A stretch of DNA of 64,000 nt from JBLHKS01 sp047620505. GTDB lineage: Bacteria > Verrucomicrobiota > Verrucomicrobiia > Verrucomicrobiales > DEV007. The notes below the pieces were generated by a model. That model was given only the letters and a program-made list of their open reading frames with translations, did not search any database and was not told where the DNA came from. The stretch covers positions 12,126 through 76,125 of the forward strand of contig JBLHKS010000010.1 of the NCBI GenBank assembly GCA_047620505.1, written 5' to 3'. Each line of letters opens with the position of its first letter. Position 1 is the first letter of the stretch. Shown here piece after piece: positions 46,792 to 54,784 of the stretch. The position numbers were made by a program, and so were the translations under genes.

Positions 46792-48153
46792 TCACTTGAC
46801 GATCGCGAACATCCGATTCGATTTCCAAGAGACGACGCCTTCTTCTTCGATCTGCATCACGGCTGTGTACCGCTTCCCATCGATCTCAGCCGTGCCCTCG
46901 ATCTGAAATTCAAACAACTCGCCAGCCTTGGCCTCGGGCATTTTCAATTTCACTTCGACGTCGTTCTTTTTCGCTTCGATCACGAATTTCTGATCCTCAA
47001 ACGGTTCGCCTAGCGAAAGCGCGATTTCTCCTTCGGTGAAGCCGAATCGACGGCAACGAATCTTGAATTTCACTTCAGCAGCTGCTGGCGCAGCGAGGCG
47101 GTTGCGGGACTTGCCTTCGAGGGTCAATTCGAAGGGAGCGACGTCTTTGCGAATCTTGATCAGGTAAGCCAAGTTGGGACGGCCTAACAAATCACGAATT
47201 TGCAATTCGTGCTCGCCGGACTCGCGAACGCGGTAACGCATCAGCTCTTCAAGAATATCCGCTTCACCCGACCTAGCGACGACTTTGCCGGCTGGATCGT
47301 GAAGTGCGCTCAGAAGCAATGCGGGCGAGCCGATGCTGCGGGTCTGAGGGATGATTGTTAGGAAATCATCCTCATCGGCGAGAAATTTCTGAACGGCGAA
47401 ATCCGATTTCGTCCTGCGCAAATCGCCGTCAGAAGGGAGAACCCGGAGGCCGTCGGTGATGCGCAGCCAAAATGGAAATTCGCCCCTCCACTGGATGTCG
47501 TGAAGCTTGATTGCGAACTCGCCGCCTCGCTCGAATTTGTGCACAAGCCAGGGATCGGCGCCACGGCCTTCGACATCGTCGACAAAGGCGATCTGATTGC
47601 CTTTGGAGTCGACAATCGTGAGCACCGGGTCAAAGTCGCGCCGGAGTCTTTCGCCCCAAACCTCGAACAGCAACTGCTGGCCGGCTTCAGCCTCGAACCA
47701 GTAAAAACTTGGCTCGGCTCCGTTCGTCACTCCGCCAACACCGAGCGGAGCGGGACCGAGATGCGAAGCGGCTTCGAGGACGGCATGACGCTGGGCGTTT
47801 TTCGCGGCCGGAAGATCGTCCGCGAGGAGCGTAACCGGCAAACTGATTCCGGTCTCGTCCCAGGCGCGAATTTCGAGAAGCGTGCCTGGCTGGACTTTCG
47901 AGTCGAGGGTGATTTTAAACCAGGCACCGTGCGGCTCTGGCGAAGCCGGGAGGTCCAGGATCGCGAATTCAGCGGGTTGGCTCGTCCAGAATTTCACGGC
48001 GAGATCGCGCTGCTTGTCGTAGAGCCGCTCGCCAAAGATGAAAACGGTCGTCGGTTCGCCGGGTTGCAGGACGGGCGGATCGACGCGGTGGATGCGCGGC
48101 TCGGCCTGGAGCGCGGCTAGCGTTAATGTCAGGACTGTAAAAATTCTGAGCAC
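46792..48153 (-). CDS. Secreted PPC-like domain protein
   Basis: The 453-residue protein has a short signal peptide (about residues 1-17), an IPT/beta-sandwich-like N-terminal part (R-V-D-P-P-V-L-Q-P-G-E-P-T-T-V), and a bacterial pre-peptidase C-terminal-like domain (Y-W-F-E-A-E-A-G-Q-Q-L-L-F-E-V, then D-P-V-L-T-I-V-D). Start is GTG at 48153. Such proteins accompany DUF1549/1553 genes in PVC genomes. It is second in the cluster, 8 bp after the TolB-like gene and 14 bp before the DUF1549 gene. Confidence 0.82.
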   Translation of the reverse strand: MLRIFTVLTLTLAALQAEPRIHRVDPPVLQPGEPTTVFIFGERLYDKQRDLAVKFWTSQPAEFAILDLPASPEPHGAWFKITLDSKVQPGTLLEIRAWDETGISLPVTLLADDLPAAKNAQRHAVLEAASHLGPAPLGVGGVTNGAEPSFYWFEAEAGQQLLFEVWGERLRRDFDPVLTIVDSKGNQIAFVDDVEGRGADPWLVHKFERGGEFAIKLHDIQWRGEFPFWLRITDGLRVLPSDGDLRRTKSDFAVQKFLADEDDFLTIIPQTRSIGSPALLLSALHDPAGKVVARSGEADILEELMRYRVRESGEHELQIRDLLGRPNLAYLIKIRKDVAPFELTLEGKSRNRLAAPAAAEVKFKIRCRRFGFTEGEIALSLGEPFEDQKFVIEAKKNDVEVKLKMPEAKAGELFEFQIEGTAEIDGKRYTAVMQIEEEGVVSWKSNRMFAIVK

Positions 48154-48161
48154 AAATCGGG

Positions 48162-49052
48162 TTAGTTGGAGGCGACAGGCGCTTTCGCTCCGCCGACATC
48201 GACCAGGAACAAATCCATCCGGCCCTCGCGCTCGCTCACGTAAACGATTCTGTTTCCGTCAGGGTGCCAATTCGGATAATCGTCGCGTTCCTCGCTGTCG
48301 GTGATTCGCTGGACGTGACTACCGTCGATGTTCATCACGTAGATCTCGTAATTTCCGTCTCGCGTGCTGGTGAAACAGATCCGCTTGCCATCCGGCGAAA
48401 TGCGCGGCCGAACGTCCATCAAGCGATTTTCGGTCAGACGAATTTCCGCGCCGGTTTTGAGATTCAAACGGTAGATCTCGTAATTGTTTTCGCGCGAGTT
48501 GGCGAAAATGAGTTCCTTGCCGTCCGGGCTGAAATTCGGCCATTTCGTCAGGCCCTCGGTTTCGGTAACCTGCTTCTTGTCCTTACCCTCAAGATCGACC
48601 GACCAGAGCTGCATCGGGCCGGTCTCAGCAAAGGCGTAAATCACGCGAGTGCAGTCGGGCGTGAAAACCGGCGTTCGGTAGGCGCCGCGGCCCGAGTGGT
48701 TGATCTCGGCATCCTTCTTCTCCTCGAGATCACGGATGACGAGCTTGCCGGTCAGGTTGCCGGTGCACTGGTTGAATGCGGTGTAGCGGCCGTCAGACGA
48801 AAACGCGATTTCGAGCTGGTGACTCGGGCCATCGTCAAAAAGCGGTGTCGGTCCCGCCCTAAGATCGTCGATCTCGATCCGGACTGCGCGAACGAGGTCT
48901 TCTTTCTCATCATACGAGTAAACAACCGACTGGCCGTCGTTGATAAAACTCGGGTCGCGCTTGTTCGTGCCATCGAACGTGAGTTGCTGCTCGCCAGCCC
49001 CCGCACCTGCTGGGAGGGCAATCGCAAGGCCGATGTAAAGTGGGAGTTTCAC
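48162..49052 (-). CDS. Secreted TolB-like beta-propeller protein
   Basis: The 296-residue protein has a signal peptide (about residues 1-18) and PD40/TolB-type repeats (F-S-P-D-G-K, I-S-P-D-G-K, W-H-P-D-G-N, with Y-E-I-Y). It is probably a periplasmic or surface scaffold. Start is GTG at 49052. It heads the five-gene minus-strand cluster and lies 18 bp downstream of the TauE gene, which may place it in the same transcript as the sulfur genes. Confidence 0.88.
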   Translation of the reverse strand: MKLPLYIGLAIALPAGAGAGEQQLTFDGTNKRDPSFINDGQSVVYSYDEKEDLVRAVRIEIDDLRAGPTPLFDDGPSHQLEIAFSSDGRYTAFNQCTGNLTGKLVIRDLEEKKDAEINHSGRGAYRTPVFTPDCTRVIYAFAETGPMQLWSVDLEGKDKKQVTETEGLTKWPNFSPDGKELIFANSRENNYEIYRLNLKTGAEIRLTENRLMDVRPRISPDGKRICFTSTRDGNYEIYVMNIDGSHVQRITDSEERDDYPNWHPDGNRIVYVSEREGRMDLFLVDVGGAKAPVASN

Positions 49053-49070
49053 GAGGCGGAACTTGATTGT

Positions 49071-49862
49071 TCAATTCGCCGTTCGCAAGACAATCCAAAC
49101 TGAAACCGCCCACATTCCAGCCGCAAAGATGCGATTGAGAGTTCGCGTCGGCAGCTGACTGCGCAGGGCCGCTCCTGCAAACATGCCAACGAACCCGCCG
49201 ATAACGAACACGGATGTGGTGCTCGGCGAGATCGCCGGGCCAGTCCATGCGTAGGAGATGATTCCTGAGAGACAAATCAACGAGATCACGAGGAGCGAGG
49301 TTGAGACCGCACGGTGGACCGGCATTCGGGTGGCAAGGATGAGCGCGGGGACGATGATGAATCCGCCGCCGACACCGAAGATTCCAGACAGAATGCCGGC
49401 TAACAGACCCACCAAGGTGAGACCGGCGGCGCACTCTGTATTCCAAGTCAGCTTGCCGGATTCATCACGGGCACAGGTGGATCGTCCGGTTTGGGTTTCG
49501 ACGGAGCCACGCCACATCCGGATTCCAACCAGGCCCATGAGCGTGGCGAATCCGACAAGCGTGACCGTGTCAGGCAGCTGCGCTCCAATCCACGTTCCAA
49601 GCGGCGCGCCGAGCATTCCGGCGGCGGCGAAAACAAGACCCGTGGGCAGTTCGACTTCACCGCGTCGCAGTCTAAGAAGAGCGCCGAAAAGCGCGGTGGC
49701 GCCGACAGCGGCGAGTGAGATTCCGACTGCTTCGCGCACGCCGGTTCCGAGTCCGAAGATTAAAAGAGGCACGGCGAAAATGCTTCCGCCGCCCCCGGTT
49801 AGCCCGAGCGAGAAACCGACGATTGCGCCAAAAAGCAGAGGCAAGATCAATTCGGTGACCAT
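49071..49862 (-). CDS. TauE/SafE-family sulfite/sulfonate exporter-like membrane protein
   Basis: The 263-residue protein has about eight membrane segments and the Gly-rich L-T-G-G-G-G-S-I-F and G-V-G-G-G-F-I repeats of the TauE/SafE family. It probably exports sulfite, thiosulfate or a related anion. It is 36 bp downstream of the persulfide dioxygenase gene, whose product would generate sulfite, so the assignment to sulfur detoxification is consistent but inferred. Confidence 0.88.
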   Translation of the reverse strand: MVTELILPLLFGAIVGFSLGLTGGGGSIFAVPLLIFGLGTGVREAVGISLAAVGATALFGALLRLRRGEVELPTGLVFAAAGMLGAPLGTWIGAQLPDTVTLVGFATLMGLVGIRMWRGSVETQTGRSTCARDESGKLTWNTECAAGLTLVGLLAGILSGIFGVGGGFIIVPALILATRMPVHRAVSTSLLVISLICLSGIISYAWTGPAISPSTTSVFVIGGFVGMFAGAALRSQLPTRTLNRIFAAGMWAVSVWIVLRTAN

Positions 49863-49898
49863 CGATTCGTTTCGGGCTGGTTGGTGGGATTGTGAGGA

Positions 49899-51332
49899 CT
49901 ACGCAGCGCGCGTATCAGCGGACGCTGGCACTTCAATGCCGCCGTCGAAATAGACGACGTCGTAGCCGTTGCGCTCGAGGTAAGCCGCGGCGTAGGACGC
50001 CCGTTGGCCGCTCGCGCAGTGAACGAAAATCGGCCTGTCGAGGGGCAATTCGTCCAGATGCGCCGCGAGCCGCGTGTAGGCGATGTTTTTAGAGCCCGGC
50101 AGATTTCCAGTCGCATGTTCGGCAGCCGTTCGGACGTCGAGCACCATTGCAGAAGGGCGATTCGAGATCGCAAGGCTGAGCTTGCTAGTTTCCTCGTGCG
50201 GTGTGTGCGTCATTTCCGCGGTCTTTCCAAGAACTTCGTCTGCGATCGCCCAGCCTTTGATGTTGTCCAGACCGATACGCACGAGTTGTCGAATCGCCTC
50301 GTCCAGCATCTGCTGGTTGGAGACGAGCAGGTAGATGTCCTGGTCTTCCTCGATGTAGGACCCCGCCACTGCCGAAAATCCGCTTCCACCGAGCGGCGCG
50401 AAGAGCGAGCCCCGGAGATGAGCGAGCGCAAATTCCTCGCGGTCCCGATGCGTGTCGAGAACCACTGCTTTCGCGTCATTCGTGAGCGCGGTGAAATCCT
50501 CAATGCACAACTTTGCCGGATTGGGTAGCGCCGGAAGCACAATCGGCCCTTCCTTGTTCACACGTTTCATCCGCGCGAAGTAGACCGGCGGTTCTGGCTG
50601 ACCGTCGAGAATCTCCCTAACGAATGCGTCCTCGCCGTCGTCAAGCGCCGTGCGGATCGCGCTGTTGAAACGCAGCTCGTATCCTACCGTTGTTATTGGG
50701 ATGGCACCGAGCGCTTTTCCGCACGCACTGCCGGCACCATGACCCGGCAGGATCTGCATGAAGTCCGGCTGATCCCTGAAATCGGCGATCGATTGATACA
50801 GGCGGCGAGCAGATGGCTCCATCGCGCCCGCATGGCCGGCTGCTGATTCGAGCAAATCTGGCCGACCGACATCGCCGACAAAAACGAAGTCTCCCGTCGC
50901 CATCGCAATCGGCTGGTTCGCGCCGCCGCCCTGGTCTTCGATCCTGAAGCTGATGTGTTCCGGCGTGTGACCCGGCGTGTGGACGGCGGTGATTTGAATT
51001 CCGCCGATCCGAATTTGATCGCCGTGTTTCACCAGCTGGACGTCGCTCCGGCCTTTTGCCCATTCGTATTTCCAATCTGCGTCGCCCTCGTCGGAAAGGT
51101 AAGCGGTTACGCCGGATTGGGTGTCGAGAAACTGCCGTGAGCCGCTCACGAAATCGGCGTGAATGTGAGTTTCGGCGACGGCGGTGATTCGAAGATCGTT
51201 GTCGCGAGCAATTTCGAGGTAGCGGTCGATATCGCGTTCGGGATCGATCACGATCGCATCGCCAGTGCGCTGACAACCGATGATGTAGGCGTACTGAGCG
51301 AGGGACTCGTCATGGATTTGTCGTAAGAACAT
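49899..51332 (-). CDS. Persulfide dioxygenase-rhodanese fusion (CstB-like)
   Basis: The 477-residue protein has an N-terminal metallo-beta-lactamase domain with E-T-H-I-H-A-D-F and the later T-P-G-H-T-P-E-H, the iron site of persulfide dioxygenases (ETHE1 type). Two rhodanese domains follow: the first lacks the catalytic Cys (L-L-V-S-N-Q), the second has H-C-A-S-G-Q-R-A. The expected reaction is oxidation of glutathione or protein persulfide to sulfite and thiosulfate. It sits between the rhodanese-DUF2892 remnant and the exporter. A one-mismatch dispersed palindrome is at 50303. Confidence 0.9.
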   Translation of the reverse strand: MFLRQIHDESLAQYAYIIGCQRTGDAIVIDPERDIDRYLEIARDNDLRITAVAETHIHADFVSGSRQFLDTQSGVTAYLSDEGDADWKYEWAKGRSDVQLVKHGDQIRIGGIQITAVHTPGHTPEHISFRIEDQGGGANQPIAMATGDFVFVGDVGRPDLLESAAGHAGAMEPSARRLYQSIADFRDQPDFMQILPGHGAGSACGKALGAIPITTVGYELRFNSAIRTALDDGEDAFVREILDGQPEPPVYFARMKRVNKEGPIVLPALPNPAKLCIEDFTALTNDAKAVVLDTHRDREEFALAHLRGSLFAPLGGSGFSAVAGSYIEEDQDIYLLVSNQQMLDEAIRQLVRIGLDNIKGWAIADEVLGKTAEMTHTPHEETSKLSLAISNRPSAMVLDVRTAAEHATGNLPGSKNIAYTRLAAHLDELPLDRPIFVHCASGQRASYAAAYLERNGYDVVYFDGGIEVPASADTRAA

Positions 51333-51362
51333 GGCGTGGGGATTTTGAGGTTTCGATGAATG

Positions 51363-51939
51363 TCAGGCTGCGCTCTGAGCGGATTTCGCATTGATCGAGC
51401 ACTCAGCAGCTGCTGAGCCGCGGCGGTTCCACGGCGCTTTGGCGATGAGCATGCCCATCGCGCAGGAGTCGGTGATTCCCGCGAAGGCAAGTCCAGCGCC
51501 AACGAAACCGGGGATGATCAGAAACCACGGATTGAGCAGGGCAAGCAGCGTCCCGATGAAGACCATCAAGCCAGCTGCGACGCGAACTTGACGTTCGAGG
51601 CTCATCGATTCGCGGCCGCGATTAAGTGGGAGATTGTGTTGTTCCCAACCGATGATTCCGCCTTCTAAGAGAACGGTGCTCTCGCAGTCCGCAGTGGAGC
51701 TTTTCGATCGCCTGTTTTGCGCGATTGCCGCTACGGCAGACAACGTAGATCGGTCGATCAGTGTCGAACACGCCTTTGATCTGTTCAGCATCGAGCGAGT
51801 CGAGTGGCGCGAGCTTCGAGCCCGCGATGTGGGCGGCTTCAAACTCAGTCGGCGTGCGAACATCGACGATTTGCGCTCCCGCGGAGTTGCCGGAAAGAGA
51901 TTCGGAAAGAGACTTTGGATCGATTGTGGGGGCGTTCAT
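51363..51939 (-). pseudogene. Frameshifted rhodanese-DUF2892 (YgaP-like) protein
   Basis: Starting at 51939, one frame encodes a rhodanese domain ending with V-V-C-R-S-G-N-R-A-K-Q-A-I-E-K-L. The C-terminal part continues in another frame from about 51700 with V-L-L-E-G-G-I-I-G-W-E-Q and then a DUF2892 membrane pair (A-G-L-M-V-F-I-G and the hairpin after W-F-L-I-I-P-G-F). Together they match a single YgaP-like protein. The break falls between about 51675 and 51700. It may be a real lesion, a programmed frameshift or a sequencing error. The palindrome CTCAGCAGCTGCTGAG at 51402-51417 lies in the C-terminal part. Confidence 0.82.
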
Positions 51940-51971
51940 GATGAAAATGTGAGTTCGAGGTTGAAAATGGC

Positions 51972-52002
51972 TTGCGAGGAAATAACCATATGGTGATATA
52001 AT
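51972..52002 (+). promoter_or_regulatory. Divergent promoter and candidate ArsR operator
   Basis: The perfect palindrome ACCATATGGT (51985-51994) lies just upstream of TATAAT (51997-52002). A TTGCGA 19 bp upstream of the TATAAT could serve as the -35 box. The stretch is AT-rich unlike its surroundings. It sits between the ArsR gene and the divergent sulfur operon, so binding could repress both. This is a sequence-based inference. Confidence 0.55.
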
Positions 52003-52032
52003 AGATATTAAACTAAATAATCATTCAGTTAT

Positions 52033-52374
52033 ATGTCAACCGAAAAAAGTTCGCGGCTTGATCGTCCCGCGCTGCAGCGAATTGCCGAGACCTTCAAGCT
52101 CTTCGGCGACGCTACGCGACTCTCGATTCTGCAGGCGCTGCGAGAAGGTCCCCGGCCGGTAAACGATCTAGTTGAGGAACTCGGCACCAGTCAGGCCAAC
52201 ATTTCCAAACACCTCAAGCTCCTCCACGACGGCGGCCTCGTGGCGCGCGACAAGCAAGGCATGCAGGTCTTTTATGCGATCGACAACGAGATCATCTTCC
52301 CTCTTTGCGAGCTGGTTTGCGGCAAACTGAATGAGGAAGCAGTTGCGGCGCAGCAGTTCAGTTTCGAGATATGA
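52033..52374 (+). CDS. ArsR-family winged-helix regulator
   Basis: The 113-residue protein has an ArsR fold: F-G-D-A-T-R-L-S-I-L, then the recognition region T-S-Q-A-N-I-S-K-H-L-K-L-L. It lacks the classical C-V-C metal-binding motif. Its only two cysteines are in L-C-E-L-V-C near residues 95-99, which could form a redox or persulfide switch. It is divergent from the sulfur-oxidation genes, so a sulfide- or persulfide-responsive repressor is the best guess. The ATG at 52033 lies 31 bp after TATAAT. Confidence 0.88.
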   Translation: MSTEKSSRLDRPALQRIAETFKLFGDATRLSILQALREGPRPVNDLVEELGTSQANISKHLKLLHDGGLVARDKQGMQVFYAIDNEIIFPLCELVCGKLNEEAVAAQQFSFEI

Positions 52375-52394
52375 ACGGGTCTCTCGCTGATGCT

Positions 52395-52811
52395 TCAGTT
52401 CAGCCCGCGAAAGACATTGGCGAAGTACTCGCGCAAATTTCGAGCGAAGAATTCTTCGTCGGAACCAAACTCTGCCACGCGGTAGATCGTCTGCGATTCG
52501 CCGAGCGATACAAAGTAACGATGTGTCTGGCTGCGACCGAATTCAAGCCAAGGAACCGGACGTTCGCAGCCATCGGGAAGAATCTGACACTGCTCCAGCG
52601 GCAGGACTGCCTGAAGTTCGCCGCGACTGGCTTCCATGCCGTTTGATTCCAGATAGAACGAACGAAAATCCGCAGGCAGGCTTGTTTCGTTCGTGCGCTC
52701 CCAGTCGGCGATTTCGGATTTGGTCAGAGCCGGGAAAAAGGTCGAATCGAGCTTTCGCTCTCGAGCCTCAGGTAGCTCGGTCAGGGTGATGATTTCGCGT
52801 TTCCAATCCAT
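52395..52811 (-). CDS. SMI1/KNR4-family protein
   Basis: The 138-residue protein has the SMI1/KNR4 core: L-T-K-S-E-I-A-D-W-E-R, then L-P-A-D-F-R-S-F-Y-L-E-S-N-G and L-E-F-G. In bacteria such proteins are often immunity factors of contact-dependent or polymorphic toxins. No toxin is adjacent. It lies next to an antitoxin/PIN pair, so this stretch (52.4-53.4 kb) looks like a small accessory patch. Confidence 0.8.
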   Translation of the reverse strand: MDWKREIITLTELPEARERKLDSTFFPALTKSEIADWERTNETSLPADFRSFYLESNGMEASRGELQAVLPLEQCQILPDGCERPVPWLEFGRSQTHRYFVSLGESQTIYRVAEFGSDEEFFARNLREYFANVFRGLN

Positions 52812-52814
52812 CCA

Positions 52815-53060
52815 TCACGATTTATCGATTCGGTCGCAAGATTCAGGCTCGACATCCGGAGCCTTTTCAAGCAGCTCCAGAAGTTTCTCTGCACTACCGC
52901 AATTAGCTCGTTCTCGAAGATAGGAGTCGGCATCGGCGGCTGCGATTCTCCGCGTAAGCACAGTTGCTACGAAGTCATCAATCGAGACCCCGTCTTCTTG
53001 GGCGAAACGCTCGACTCGATACTTGATTGAGTCGGGCAGAGAAATGCTAAGCGTACTCAT
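52815..53060 (-). CDS. Antitoxin-like small protein (ribbon-helix-helix type)
   Basis: The 81-residue protein opens with S-T-L-S-I-S-L-P-D-S-I-K-Y-R-V, a typical ribbon-helix-helix beta strand and helix, followed by a variable acidic C-terminus. It lies 13 bp downstream of the degenerate PIN-toxin gene on the same strand. It is probably the cognate antitoxin, now without an intact toxin partner. Confidence 0.72.
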   Translation of the reverse strand: MSTLSISLPDSIKYRVERFAQEDGVSIDDFVATVLTRRIAAADADSYLRERANCGSAEKLLELLEKAPDVEPESCDRIDKS

Positions 53061-53073
53061 GCTGAAAGTTTAC

Positions 53074-53389
53074 TCAGAAATGTGCCAGGTGCCACGGCCG
53101 AATTCCGAACCGATCGATGCCAGGAAAGTCCTTCAAATTATGCGTAACGAGATGGGTGGCCCCAGCAGCCAAAGCGCACTCGAAGACGAGATCATTTTTC
53201 GGGTCGGGTAGAAACGGACGCCATCGAAAAAAATGTAGGCCTCTTTCAATACGGCGCAAAGGGAGTCGAGAAACGCATCAATCTCCAAATCCGAAAAATC
53301 CTCTGCCATTCCGGGACCATGGAGGAAGCGCCATGGCGCGACCGCATTCCGGAGACGAGCACATTGGTATCTATGACGGCTGAGATCAC
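53074..53389 (-). pseudogene. Degraded PIN-domain (VapC-like) toxin
   Basis: From a GTG at 53389 the reading V-I-D-T-N-V-L-V-S-G is a PIN-domain start. The next matching block (E-I-D-A-F-L-D-S-L-C) is in a different frame, and the C-terminal block (F-R-W-R-P-F-L-P-D-P-K-N-D-L and T-H-N-L-K-D-F) is in a third. About 50 residues between the first two blocks are missing. The gene therefore carries a deletion and two frame changes. Its GTG overlaps the DUF1501 stop by 4 bp. Confidence 0.8.
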
Positions 53390-54729
53390 ACGAGTTCGTG
53401 AATCACGCTGCCGCCGTCTAACACTTTCATCTCGGCTCGCTTCTTCGCGCCGATTCCGGACAGCTCAGCGATCGTCGTTCCGACCATCAACGGCGTGATC
53501 GGTCTCGTGATCGGGCGTTCGCCTTTTTCGTCGCTCTCGCCGATGACGCGGCCGGGCTCGACTCCGCCGCCGGCCCAGATCGAAAAGTAGCAGTGCTGGT
53601 GGTGCTCGCGGGCGGCGCGGTTGCTGATTTTCGGCGTGCGGCCGAACTCGCCCATCGTCACGATCAACGTGGAATCGAGCATGCCTCGGTCTTCGAGATC
53701 GTCGATCAGCGCCGAGTAGGCTCGGTCGAGAATCGGGCAGTGGCGGTCCTGGAGCAGCTCAAAATTGAAGATGTGCGTGTCCCAACCGAAATCGCCGTTT
53801 GGCGTGAACGTCTCGACGTACTCGCTCCAGTTAACTTGAATGTAGGGCACTTCGGCCTCGGCCAATCGGCGGGCGAGGAGACAGCCTTGACCAAAAGTGC
53901 TTTGCCCGTATTTCGAGCGGACGCCATCGGATTCCTGGGTCAGGTCGAAGGCCTTCCGCGCTTCCGGATCGGCGAGCAGGCCGTAGGCGCTCTGGTGAGT
54001 CCGCCGCCATTCGTCGATCCCGGCGCCCTCGAGTCTCCGCTCGGCAGAATCGAGCTGATCCAGCAGCTGCTGACGTTTCTGGATTCGATCCGGCGTGATC
54101 CCATCGAGCAATGTCAGGCTCGGGATGCTGACCTCGCCACGCTCGCTCGCGCTAACCAAAAACGGATCGTAGGCCTTGCCGAGCGTGCCGCCGCCGTAAC
54201 CCTCGATTCGGCGCGGAAGGTCGCGCGGAATTCCGCGGCCAACATAGAAGAAAGGCGGAAGCGCTTCGTTCGCGCCGCGATCCTTGGCCACGATCGCGCC
54301 GAAATTTGGTTGGATCGGTCCGGCATTTTCTTCGTAGCCGGTGAGGCCGACCGTCCCGGCGCCAGGGTGGCCGCCGTTTGTGGTCTGCATCGAGCGGATC
54401 ACGGTGAATTTGTCGCTGCGCGCGGCCATGCGAGGAAGCAGCTCGGTGAAATGCATCCCTGGCGTCTTTGTCGGGATCGTCCCGAACGGCCCGCGATATT
54501 CCATCGGCGCATCCGGCTTAGGATCGAAAGTGTCGATATGACTCGGGCCGCCCCAGAGCCAGAGGACGATCACGGATTTGACGTGGCCGTTGCGCTGAGC
54601 TTCCTGGGCAGCGGAGAGCAGCTGATTTCCGGACGCGAGCGTGAACGGAACGGCGGCCGCGGTTTTGATGAAGTTGCGACGCGTGTTTCCGGCGCAGTCG
54701 TTGGCTTTGAAGGATCCGAATCCGAGCAT
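53386..54729 (-). CDS. DUF1501 protein with Tat-type signal
   Basis: The 447-residue protein has a twin-arginine-like start R-R-N-F-I-K followed by a hydrophobic run. The DUF1501 region shows L-W-L-W-G-G-P-S-H-I-D-T-F-D-P-K-P, V-T-M-G-E-F-G-R-T-P and H-H-Q-H-C-Y-F-S. These resemble alkaline-phosphatase-superfamily metal sites. Its normal partner DUF1549/1553 is elsewhere in the window. One palindrome reads Q-Q-L-L. Confidence 0.88.
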   Translation of the reverse strand: MLGFGSFKANDCAGNTRRNFIKTAAAVPFTLASGNQLLSAAQEAQRNGHVKSVIVLWLWGGPSHIDTFDPKPDAPMEYRGPFGTIPTKTPGMHFTELLPRMAARSDKFTVIRSMQTTNGGHPGAGTVGLTGYEENAGPIQPNFGAIVAKDRGANEALPPFFYVGRGIPRDLPRRIEGYGGGTLGKAYDPFLVSASERGEVSIPSLTLLDGITPDRIQKRQQLLDQLDSAERRLEGAGIDEWRRTHQSAYGLLADPEARKAFDLTQESDGVRSKYGQSTFGQGCLLARRLAEAEVPYIQVNWSEYVETFTPNGDFGWDTHIFNFELLQDRHCPILDRAYSALIDDLEDRGMLDSTLIVTMGEFGRTPKISNRAAREHHQHCYFSIWAGGGVEPGRVIGESDEKGERPITRPITPLMVGTTIAELSGIGAKKRAEMKVLDGGSVIHELV

Positions 54730-54784
54730 GATGAAGAGTTTTTAGCTACACGAGCGAGAGCGGGCGATCTCGCAGGGAATTGGT

